From Primulina eburnea (lineage: Eukaryota > Streptophyta > Magnoliopsida > Lamiales > Gesneriaceae): a stretch of 64,000 bases of DNA. The translations under genes and the position numbers were made by a program. Shown here in pieces: positions 48,758-63,500 of this stretch. How positions within the stretch are numbered: the first letter of the stretch is position 1; every line of letters starts with the position of its first letter. The stretch is from positions 38,257,881-38,321,880 of the forward strand of contig NC_133106.1 in the NCBI RefSeq assembly GCF_022965805.1, written 5' to 3'. The notes under the pieces were generated by a model that was not told where the DNA came from, made no database searches, and worked only from the letters and a program-made list of their open reading frames with translations.

Positions 48758-49757
48758 CTATATGTATTAATTTTGATCCAAGATTGGTGACCATTACTAG
48801 AGAAAATATGGCATTGTATCTCCTTATTCTGTCAATCTTACTTTATAATTCGTTCTTTGATTTTCATATCATTAGATTATTAATTTATTTTTTTATTATT
48901 TTATAAATTACAATGTGACAATAACTGGTTTTTATATAATGATTTTAATGAAACTCTTAAATTATCTAATGATTGATTTTATTTGATCAGCACATAGAGT
49001 ATTTTTCTTATCATCCTCCATTAAAAATTGTGGAGTAAACAAGCGTTATAATAAATTTATTTATTAAAAATCTGAAATAAGAAAATAACATAAATGCATT
49101 AGAAAACTAAAAAATAAATCATATCCAGAAAATCTGAAAAGAAATTCATTCTGCTATATTAATTTTCATATGATATTAATTTTCATATGACAAACCCAAA
49201 AGATATAAATATATAAAATTCTGTGCCTAAATACATTTAAGGAGAAAAAGGTACAAAATATACTTAAATACATGCACTTTAGGCGCATGAACAATCACGA
49301 CAGGGGAAATGCACCTTATTAGAAAACGCAATGGTTAAATAAACAATAAATATTGCATATCTTAAGCGATTACACAAGTGGGTAGGTGCAATCTGCCCCA
49401 AAAAAATCAGATGCAATATTCGAAATGACTATTTTACTCACAACTGTTCACTGAAATAAATAAAAAAATATTTTATAACTCACCAAAACACAGAAACAAC
49501 GACAAACTAAAGTATCATTTAGTAATACTAAAGTAACTGATTAAACCAAGGAACCTCATGCTCCGGAGGCAGCAACTGAACAAATACCTTGACAAGTCAT
49601 TCACCTAAATTTCATATTACCAAGACAAAAAATCACATATCGCGTTAATACAATATCTAAACATACTGATCGCGAGTTTCCGAACTTTGTGATAACCAAG
49701 ATTTCATGCGTATATAGATCTCCAACATCGAAAACAATACACCCACCTTTCCCACTT
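48758..49757. other. Intergenic, A/T-rich
   Basis: Convergent 3' flanks of the SSL gene and the bZIP pseudogene. A 17-base direct duplication (ttaattttcatatga) lies at about 49158-49193. No gene seen. Confidence 0.5.
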
Positions 49758-53861
<4,104 letters not shown>

Positions 53862-54317
53862 TACTAAAAATATCTCAAAAAGCTCCAGAACCCAATACTT
53901 TTACTTCTAAAGGCTCCTTAAAACAACGAAATTGCCAATCAAATCCCAAATGAAGTAAAACGCTATCAAATAGGCAGCTCAAAGTTTCCACAAACATGAT
54001 TGCTTTCCTCTGGTGAACCTGCCAAATGGGTGTTTGATATGAACCCTAAAAAGGCTCTCTCGGGACACAAACGCTAAAGAGAACAAAGGGACAGGGGGAA
54101 ATGGTTGCGTATAAACCCATACAAATGTACATACACATAAAACAACAGAAAAAGCGAGATGAAACAAGCAAGCATGAAATAAATCAGCGTATAAATGGGA
54201 CTACAAATCCAATCCCAAAAATAACATGCACGCAGAAAAATTCGTACTGCAAAATTGTCCGAAGATCTGCTGAGACATGCATATGCTTTTCCGCGTCTCA
54301 CGTGGTTAGGTACAAAG

Positions 54318-54593
54318 GGAGGCTTCCGAGTGACGGTGGATCGTTCATCATCGTCATTATTATTATTAAATCAATGATACAAATAATATAATTTAATTCC
54401 TGTTATGATTTCGTTTTTGTGAAAATTCCACTTATTTTCACCGATCGTGATTCGTGGAGGCTTCCGAGTGACGGTGGATCGTTCATCATCGTCATTATTA
54501 TTATTAAATCAATTCATACAAATAATATAATTTAATTCCTGTTATGATTTCGTTTTTGTGAAAATTCCACTTATTTTCACCGATCGTATTTTG
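54318..54593. repeat. Two-copy 138-base tandem duplication
   Basis: Copy 1 starts ggaggcttccgagtgacggt at 54318, copy 2 at 54456, and both run to ccgatcgt. The copies differ by only a few bases (atgatacaaat against attcatacaaat). It lies in the 5' flank of the bZIP pseudogene. Confidence 0.92.
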
Positions 54594-54685
54594 TGAGATA
54601 TATTTCTTATTTGAGTTATCCATGAAAAAATATTATTTTTTATTATGAATATTGGTAAAGTTGATCTTATCGTCTCACAAGATAC
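54590..54685 (+). mobile_element. GTGAGAC-family inverted-repeat element, copy 3 (partial)
   Basis: ttttgtgagatatatttctt, ttgagttatccatgaaaaaa, tattattttttatta and atcgtctcacaagat follow the order of the full copy at about 56455-56618 but the outer arms are missing or changed. Confidence 0.6.
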
Positions 54686-56454
54686 ATACTCATAAATAAA
54701 AATAAAAGAAAGAGAGTTTAAATCTTACGAGGTACTATTAAACTAACATAATATATCATTACTAAATTTAAAAAGAATAGGTTATAATTCTGTTTTTTTT
54801 TTAAAGAGAAGATTAAACTACTTTTTTTTTATCTGGCTAATGAGCTTAAACCTCCCTATTTGCCAGACTTTGTTTTATCTCAATGGGCCTGTACACAATG
54901 GTTCTAGTTTGGGCCTCCACTTTAATTGTATAGCTCTCTGTATTGGACCCCAACAATCACAATAAAAGATCAGTCTCCCAGCCCAATTATGAACATGTGA
55001 TCCAAATTTTAGAAATGCTAGGAAAATAATAATAAAATATATACATGAGTTCTATTAGTTTATAAAAAAAGTATATATATTTTTGTGATAAAATATAATG
55101 TGCAAGAGTTACCAGTATGATTATAGCGAGATGTATACATACACACGACAATATATTGCAAAGCATTTATTTGTTCGAGATTTTTCGGATAATGAATAAA
55201 TTCGAATAATTAATAATAATAAATTTTTATTAAAAATATCAAGGAGCGCTTTTAACTATGCGATTAATTAAATGCTGTGTACTCAATCCAAAGTTTCTAA
55301 ATGATGGACTTTTGTGAATTTTATAAATTTTTATTGACTTTTACAGAATCTCGTATATTTAAAAACAAATTTATATGAATTTTTGTAGACTTTTTTTTTT
55401 TTTTACAGAATATCATATATTAATTTTTTGAACTAATAATTAATTGACATAAACAAGATATTTACTTGAAAATGTTTTTTTTTAAAAAAAAATTACTTAT
55501 TTAAAAGTTAAATCATTTAATTTTATATGTATGTGGATTTGTGCGTATGTTTGTAAATTTTAAAAAATGCTCGTTGTTTAAAAAATATATTTTTAGTAAA
55601 AAAAATATAAATTATTTTAAAATTTATTTATTAAAAAATTAATATTAATTTCAATTCTATGAACCAATAAAATTTTATGATTTTTTAATTTTTATAACTA
55701 GTGTAATAATTTTATTAAAAATTCATAATTATAATGTTAAATGTGGTAGAACTTCAAGATTAATAATCAACAAATAAAGAAAAAAATTGTCATTTTTAAA
55801 CGAAAAAAGAAATAAATTATTTTATCAATTATATCATAAAATCTTAATTTTATTTTATTTTTTTTGTCATGCATGTTGTGAGATTATTTAACTATTAAGA
55901 ATTAAATAACATTATGTTTTTGGATCAACTTTTGTTAGTATCGAATATCACATCATTTGTATAAATCTTGTATTAAAAATCAATTATAGAATTCAAAATT
56001 TTATATGATATTAAAATAAACAATTATTAAATGAGCAATCAATAAAAAATGAAAAATCTGAAAAGAAAAAAGAAAATGTATGTAACGATGAATTTTGAAA
56101 ATTAAATAGTGATAAAGATAAATGAGAGAAGAAAATATACAAAGAGAAGAGAAGTGATGTGAGATGAGATGAGAGAAAGAGAAAAAGTTTGTGCATGAGT
56201 CAGAAGTTTTAAAAATCTATCAAAATACTTAAAGTTGAATCAAAGACAATTTTTGACATTTTATATTGAATATTAGGCTTTAATGTTGGTATATTATTAA
56301 ATTTCACGAAATTATTAAAAATCTATTGAAATTTTGAATACATATATATTTTTATAGAGTTTTTAAAAGTTGCTGTTGAATATCATTTGACTTTTTAAAA
56401 CTTTATGAAAGTCTATTTTGAATATATACTAGATTTTTATGGAGGACAAAAACT

Positions 56455-56618
56455 TGTGTGAGACGGTTTCACGGGTCGTATTTGTGAGACGGATCTCTTA
56501 TTTGGGTCACCCATGAAAAAGTATTATTTTTTATGCTAAGAGTATTATTTTTTATTGTAAATATAGGTAGGTTGACCCATCTCACAGATTATTATCCGTG
56601 AGACGGTCTCACATAAGA
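56455..56618 (+). mobile_element. GTGAGAC-family inverted-repeat element, copy 4 (best preserved)
   Basis: Left arm tgtgagacggtttcacgggt and right arm ccgtgagacggtctcacata are inverted repeats, each internally palindromic (gtgagac/gtctcac). Internal tgggtcacccatgaaaaagt and gtaggttgacccatctcaca also pair in inverse. No coding capacity. This is the reference copy for the three others in the window. Confidence 0.75.
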
Positions 56619-58249
56619 CCCATTCTTTATGGAGTAAGTAGAAGTATAATTGATAAAGTTTATTATTAAAGATAAAAATCAAGGCACACTCAATGAAAGG
56701 ATTGAACATGAGCAGAGCCATCCCCAGGAAATTGGAGGCGATAGATTAATTTTTACAGAAGATTCTATATAATGTTTTTATTAAATATAAAATATTACAC
56801 AGTTAATAATTAAATGCACATAATTATCTGAATATGATAAGTAATTATCAATAATTATAAAACAAAAAGCTGACGATCATTCTAAATTTTCAGGCAAAAA
56901 AATTGAGATATCTACTAAGATTTTAAATAATAATAATAATAAAAAAAAATTAGAAGCTGAGGAGTCGTAGGCAGCCTGCCCCCGAACGTGGGACGAGAAT
57001 CAATCGTACGGATATGCAATCATATGACAACCATGGTTCCCACGAAAAACCACTCCCTTATTACAAAATTCCAATTGGGCCCCTCCCTTACTCTACGCAC
57101 ACACTCATTTGCCCTAATAAAAAATATGCTCCTTTTACATTTTCACTCCTCAATTTGCCTTGGGATATTACAATCAGAAAAAACTATTTTGAAGAAACTA
57201 AATTCCCACATATTTAACTTAATAAATTAATTTATTATGTTAAAAAATAAATTTTTTTTGGGTATGTAACAATTGAAACATTTTTTAAAAATCAAAATAA
57301 AACTAGAACGAAGAAATATAACCAAGTATTTATTTATGAAAATCGAACCATTGAATACTCATACTCTTTTGGTCGTGTCCACACGATGTATCGGGTAAAA
57401 TCTTGGATATATGCAATAGTTTCATCAAAAGATTATAGATAAACTAAAATAGATAAATACTTTTGTAGAATTCGAATAGATAAAATTTATTAAATGTATC
57501 CTACCTATGAAATATTTTGAAGTTGATTTTTAAAACATTGAAATCTTATTATAATATAATATAAATCCTTAAAAATATATTTGACCGAAAGACCATGGGC
57601 AAGGAATGTCTTATTCGTCAAGATATCATGGAATCTATTTTTCATAGGATCGAATTTTTATAACAGAAGTTGGAATTAATTTTCGGCTAAATATCAGTTT
57701 GGTCGTATATATTGATATTTGATATTTTTAATTATATATATTTTCGTTGAATTAATTATAATTATATTATTTTGACCAATTTTAGTCATTATGTCCAAAT
57801 TAAATGACTAAATTTTATTGTCACTTTTTTGTAAATATGTGGCTAAAAAATTTCTGATGATATGCACATGTGTTTAACAACATATAAATTATAAATTTAA
57901 ACAAAGATATTAGCAAGTTAGTCGTATGATTTTGATGAAAAAATAAAATTGATAAAAAAAAATATATAATTAATTATAGCTGATTCAACAAAAATACATT
58001 ATTGAAAATATAATGTCAATGATACATAATTAAAATTGAAATCTAATTACTTCAATTTTTTTTTTTTTTGACATTTAACTGTCTTTTTTTTTTAAAAAAA
58101 GATTCGATTGAGGGGCAAAATTGAATATATGTGTGTGTATATATATATATATATATTTATTTATATACCCTAAAAATCATTTACAGACGCATATAATCCG
58201 ACCCAACAAACAAAAAGCAAGTTGCATCTGGTTTGAAAACGATATCAAT

Positions 58250-58375
58250 ATGAACAAGGGAGAATCGGAGCAACGGGGGGTGACCCTCGATGATCTGAAG
58301 ACCAAGATGGCGAATTTCGCCAAGGAAAGAGACTGGGATCAGTTTCATAGCCCAAGAAATCTGCTTTTGGCCCTG
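58250..58375 (+). CDS. dCTP pyrophosphatase 1-like (MazG-type), first exon only
   Basis: 42 codons from ATG to a donor-like site (GCCCTG before gtttga) ending in phase 0. Residues VTLDDLKTKMANFAKERDWD and FHSPRNLLLAL match the N-terminus of plant dCTPP1/XTP3-transactivated A proteins, all-alpha NTP pyrophosphohydrolases that remove dCTP analogues. The next part of the family (GEVGELSEIFQWKGE, with metal-binding Glu residues) was not found anywhere up to the copia element at 59928. So the remaining exons either lie beyond the window, past the retrotransposon, or are lost. The exon itself shows no damage. Confidence 0.75.
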
Positions 58376-59927
58376 GTTTGAACCTCACTCTGTACCCTTT
58401 TCAAGCCATTAAAATTTTCAGAATCTTGCCTCCAATCTCGTGTCGGCGTCCATTTTGATACGTTTCTTTGTTTTTGGTTTTATCTTCAACGTGGGTTTTT
58501 TGGGGGCTATTCATCAGATCAATCTCTCGGGGGGAAAAATCTTTTCTTTTCGAGTTATTTTGAATAAACTTTTCTGTTGTTTCTTCTCTTCCTTTACATG
58601 GTCGGTAACTGATTCACCGGGATGGTAGGGGTTCGTGTTGGTTCTTGGTTGAATGCTAGCTAGTACAAGTTAACATGGTGATACACCTATCTTTCCTTCT
58701 GTTCTTTAATTTGTGAACACCATTACCATGCACATACGAGACTGTAGGTTTCTCGGTCTTCTCTATTCACGGTTTTCGCTTCTCATTTGATCTTGCTATT
58801 GTTCACTTCTGATTCTTGATAATCATTCTCTATGTTTTCCGAGTTTATCCCTTGTGAAATCCCATTGAAATATTGAATAAATTGTTTTTCTTTTCTACAA
58901 TCCTTTCAACAAGATTATATTGTTTTCTCCTATGTTTTATATCATTTATGGTATGTATCTATATGTAGTTGTTTTTTTTTTTTTTGATGGAGATGTAGCT
59001 TTTATTATCATTAGGGTCTGAGTCGAGAATTGGGACGGGCCAGGATAAAAGCTAACTCAATAATTTTTTGATAGAATTTACATTTTTAAATATTGCACTT
59101 CAAATTTATTCGTGGGTCCTTCTGTTGAGAACAAAAGTGATGTGATAAACGAAAAGGGTCTAATTTGACAGACTTTAACATTTACTTGAATCTATTTCTT
59201 GGGAATTCTTGAAGAAGTGTAAAGTTTGTTTCTTGGTTGCCCATAAAAAAGACAGGCCTTTTTCCGAAAAATTTCCTCGAAAGTTCTCTCTCTCTTTTGG
59301 CGTGTATATCCTTAAAAAGTTCCGCCATTTTTTGTTTTGGCCGTAAATGTTTAGCTCTTGATATAAGTTTAATCAGCTCAATTTTTCAAAGACATCATAT
59401 CTAAAAGGAAAAACCTGAAAACCCCTTTATTTTCAACAGCTTTCATAGTACCTAAAACTGGCTAGTATTGTGTGATTTTTATGTTTCCCACAATATCATT
59501 ATAGCACTATTGTCAGAAAACACTGTCTGAAGCAACATCAGAACTGCCACCAACAATAATATGTTTCTGCTTAGCCACACTTAATTTATCCGAGAGTGTG
59601 ACTAAAAAAAATAAAGTTTTCCAAAAGTGCAGTTGCTTTGGCACTATCATATCGTGTCTTTTAGTTAAATGCTATATCCTTGCATGCCTTGTTTTTCTAG
59701 TGTATAATATAATACATGGACAGGGAAGTAGTGAGAATAATGATGTTTTATACCCAGTGCTGACTCAAATTTCAAGAATTTTTGGCGTCGCCAATTTTTA
59801 TGACATGTTACTGGCTAGCTGTTAATTATGTTTTACCAAGAAAGCAATTTTCAATCGGCTCGCCCCTAGTCGACTCTCTATCATTATAATCCATATACCG
59901 AATTGTTTTAGTTTATTAATGTTCTTA
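58376..59927. other. Putative intron 1 of the dCTPP-like gene
   Basis: T-rich with no recognisable coding frame; the composition (T-rich on the + strand) fits an intron. The copia 5' LTR starts at its end. Confidence 0.4.
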
Positions 59928-60444
59928 TGTTAGGTGAGTGGGTCACCTTTGTCTTTATTAGTCTGCACATGGAATTGTCAAATAAACGTGTCAATTTGAA
60001 AGGATTGATTGGTGGCCGGCAAAAGAAGAAATTCATTCGCTTTGTTCACACGGCAGCAATTCATTCGCTTTGTTCACACGGGAGGATTGCAGCTATAAAT
60101 AAGTGCATCATTTGCACTTCAAAATCATCCCAAAAACAGAAGCATTAACAAAGCTTGGAAGAATAGAGAGAGCATTTGAGTGTTGAGTGTTCTCTTGTGT
60201 GAGTTAGAGAAAATATTTTTTCGGTTATACTCGGGTTGGGAGTGTGAGATATTTAGTGTATTGTTATATACACTTGTTGTAATATTTCTCCTGTTATAAA
60301 AGATCTGCAGTAGCTCCGTGGACGTAGCCTATATTGGGTGAACCACGTAAATCTTTGTGTTCTTGTTGGTTGTTTTATTCCGCAATTTTTCGGCACTATA
60401 TTATCATCGTGGTTGGCATCACTTTGAGGGTAAATTACCCAACA
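59928..60444 (+). repeat. 5' LTR of a Ty1/copia retrotransposon
   Basis: Starts TGTTAGGTGA and ends TTACCCAACA, an imperfect 10-base inverted repeat with TG...CA ends; about 517 bases. It contains two copies of attcattcgctttgttcaca (from about 60030 and 60059), a TATA box at 60094, and a T-rich 3' part. The second LTR is outside the window, so identity between LTRs, and age, cannot be judged. Confidence 0.82.
60094..60100 (+). promoter_or_regulatory. TATA box in the copia LTR
   Basis: tataaat follows the duplicated 29-base block by about 12 bases, the expected position of the U3 promoter. Confidence 0.6.
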
Positions 60445-60446
60445 AC

Positions 60447-60459
60447 TGGTATCAGAGCC
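60447..60459 (+). other. Primer binding site for initiator methionine tRNA
   Basis: tggtatcagagcc begins two bases after the LTR end and matches the complement of the 3' end of plant initiator tRNA-Met, the usual primer of copia elements. Confidence 0.9.
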
Positions 60460-60568
60460 TTGTTGTGAAAATTCTTAAAAATTCTGAGTATGCTCTGTGG
60501 TTGCAGCTTTGTCTGATCTTCCACATCAGAAAAGATTTTTTAGATTTTTTGCTAAGGTTAAAGAAGTG

Positions 60569-63500
60569 ATGGCCGGAGATGATGGATCTGGACCGGGAAT
60601 CAACAAGTTCGACGGAACAGATTTTTCGTTCTGGCGGTTACAGATAAGAGATTATCTGTACAGTAAGAAGCTGCATCAACCTCTATCAGGAAAGAAACCG
60701 GAAAAGATGGAGGATGATGATTGGGAGCTCCTTGACCGACAGGTTTTAGGTGTCATACGATTGACCCTAACAAAGAATGTGGCACATAACGTGGCGGAGG
60801 CCAAAACCACGGAAGAGATGATGTCCATTTTATCGGACATGTACGAGAAGCCATCAGCTAACAACAAAGTGCATCTCATGAAGAAGTTATTCAACTTGAA
60901 GATGGGAGAAGGTGCTTCGGTGGCTAAACACATCAATGAATTCAACACGATTGTTTCTCAACTAACATCGGTTGAAATTAATTTTGATGATGAGATTCGT
61001 GCACTTATTCTTTTGGCGTCTTTACCAAATATTTGGGAACCAATGCGGGCAGCGGTTAGCAACTCTGTTGGAAAAAGAAAGCTACAATTCAATGATGTCA
61101 GGGATCAAATTCTTGCTGAAGAAGTTCGCAGGATGGATTCGGGTGAAGGAACATCATCGAGATCTGCTCTAAATCTCGAGAACAGAGAAAGGGGCAGGAG
61201 TAGCGAAAAGAATTCTAACCGATGGCGCGGTAGGTCCAAGTCAAGAAATGGAAAAGACAAAAGTAACTTTGAAAAGAATTTGAAGTGCTGGAGCTGTGGT
61301 GAGACTGGTCACCTGAAAAAGAACTGCAGATCAACAAAGAATAATGCCAATGCAGTCACTGAGGAAGTACATGATGCTCTGCTATTATCCATGGAAAGCC
61401 CTGTTGATTCTTGGGTTATGGACTCGGGAGCTTCGTTTCATACCACTGGTGATCGCGATGTGTTTGACAATTACATCGCTGGCGATTACGGAAAAGTTTT
61501 CCTGGCTGATGGAAAACCCTTGGAAATTGTTGGTATGGGTGATGTACGTATGAAGATGTCAAATGGATCTGTCTGGAAAATAAACAAAGTCAGGCATGTA
61601 CCAAAATTGACACGCAATCTGATCTCGGTGGGACAGCTCGATGATGAAGGCCACAATGTGACCTTCGGTGATGGTTCCTGGAAAGTAAACAAAGGAGCCA
61701 TGATCGTTGCTCGAGGAAAGAAAACTGGAACACTGTATATGACTTCCAGTTGCAGAGATACATTAGCAGCTGTGGATGCTGGAGCCAATTCAAGTCTATG
61801 GCATTATAGACTTGGACATATGAGTGAGAAGAGAATGAAGATGTTGGTGTCAAAAGGAAAGCTACCAGAATTAAAGACTGTTGAACACCAACTATGTGAG
61901 AGCTGTATCTTTGGAAAGCAGAAGAAGGTGAGTTTTTCAAAAGGCGGTAGAGAACCAAAAGCAGCAAAGTTGGAGCTGGTTCATACTGATGTATGGGGAC
62001 CATCTCCTGTCACATCCCTTGGAGGCTCGAGATACTATGTCACATTCATTGACGATTCGAGTAGAAAAGTTTGGGTTTATTTTCTGAAAAATAAATCCGA
62101 TGTTTACGAGACCTTTAAAAGGTGGAAAGCCATGGTGGAAAATGAGACCAACTTGAAGGTGAAGTGCTTACGGTCTGACAATGGTGGAGAATATGAAGAT
62201 GACGAGTTCAAGAAATATTGTGCACAGAACGGGATCAAGATGGAGAAAACCATTCCTGGTACACCTCAACAGAATGGTGTAGCTGAAAGGATGAACAGGA
62301 CCCTGAATGAACGCGCAAGGAGCATGAGATTGCATTCTGGATTGCCAAAATCATTCTGGGCTGATGCTGTTAACACTGCAGCATATCTGATCAACAGAGG
62401 ACCTTCGATACCGCTTCACTGCAGAATACCCGAAGAGGTATGGAGCGGCAAAGAAATAAACCTTTCTTTCTTGAAAGTGTTTGGATGTCTATCCTATGTT
62501 CATATTGATTCAGCAAGCAGAACAAAACTTGATCCGAAATCAAAGAAGTGCTTCTTTATTGGTTATGGAGATAATGAGTTTGGTTATCGTTTCTGGGATG
62601 ACCAAAATCGGAAGATCATTCGGAGCAGGGATGTAATATTTAATGAGAAACTTTTGTACAAGGATAAGTCAGACATTGGAGCTGGAGATGAATGTCCTGA
62701 AGTCAAGAAGACTGATGAAGTGCCATTGACACATATTCCTGTGAATGAATCGAAAAGCAGTAACCATGAAAATGAAGAAGAAACTGCACAAGATGATGAC
62801 CCACAAACTCCGGTGATTGAACTCAGGAGATCTTTGAGAACCATTAGACCACCTGAAAGATACTCCCCTGCTCTTCACTATATTTTGCTGACAGACAAAG
62901 GTGAACCGGAGACCTATGAAGAGGCAATGCAAAATGATGATTCAACCAAGTGGGAGTTGGCCATGGAGGATGAGATGGATTCACTGTCATCCAATCAGAC
63001 GTGGGAGTTGACAGAACTTCCACAAGGCAACAAGGCGTTACATAACAAGTGGGTGTACCGGTTAAAAGAAGAGCATGATGGTAGCAAGCGGTACAAGGCA
63101 AGACTTGTTGTAAAAGGCTTCCAACAACGGGAAGGAATTGATTACACCGAGATTTTCTCTCCGGTGGTTAAATTAACCACTATCAGGACGGTACTTGGAC
63201 TAGTGGCGAAGGAAGACTTACATTTGGAGCAGTTGGATGTAAAGACTGCGTTTCTTCATGGTGACCTGGATGAAGAAATTTATATGAAGCAGCCACAGGG
63301 TTTTGAAGTACGGGGAAAAGAGAGAATGGTGTGCAAACTTCAGAAGAGCTTGTACGGTCTCAAACAAGCTCCAAGACAGTGGTACAAGAAGTTTGATGGA
63401 TTCATGAGTGAAAATGGTTTCCTAAGGTGTCAAGCTGATCACTGCTGTTATGTGAAAAAGTTTGACGGTTCTTATATCATACTACTGCTATATGTAGATG

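Larger units (their letters stand above)
53862..58249. other. Large A/T-rich intergenic region with repeats and MITEs
   Basis: Contains a 138-base tandem duplication (54318-54593), two copies of the GTGAGAC element (54590-54685 and 56455-56618), and long A/T-rich stretches at 55000-56400. Words such as ttgtgaattttataaatttttattgac hint at a further decayed DNA transposon there. No credible gene. A short (TA)n run at about 58137-58156 precedes the dCTPP exon. Confidence 0.45.

Noticed and set aside
55240..56445. A possible further DNA transposon with similar words at both ends
   Set aside because: The inverted similarity is weak and confounded by A/T-richness; ends and target duplication could not be found.
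60676..60948. Minus-strand frames across the copia region (also 61486-63101)
   Set aside because: They are antisense to the uninterrupted Gag-Pol frame.
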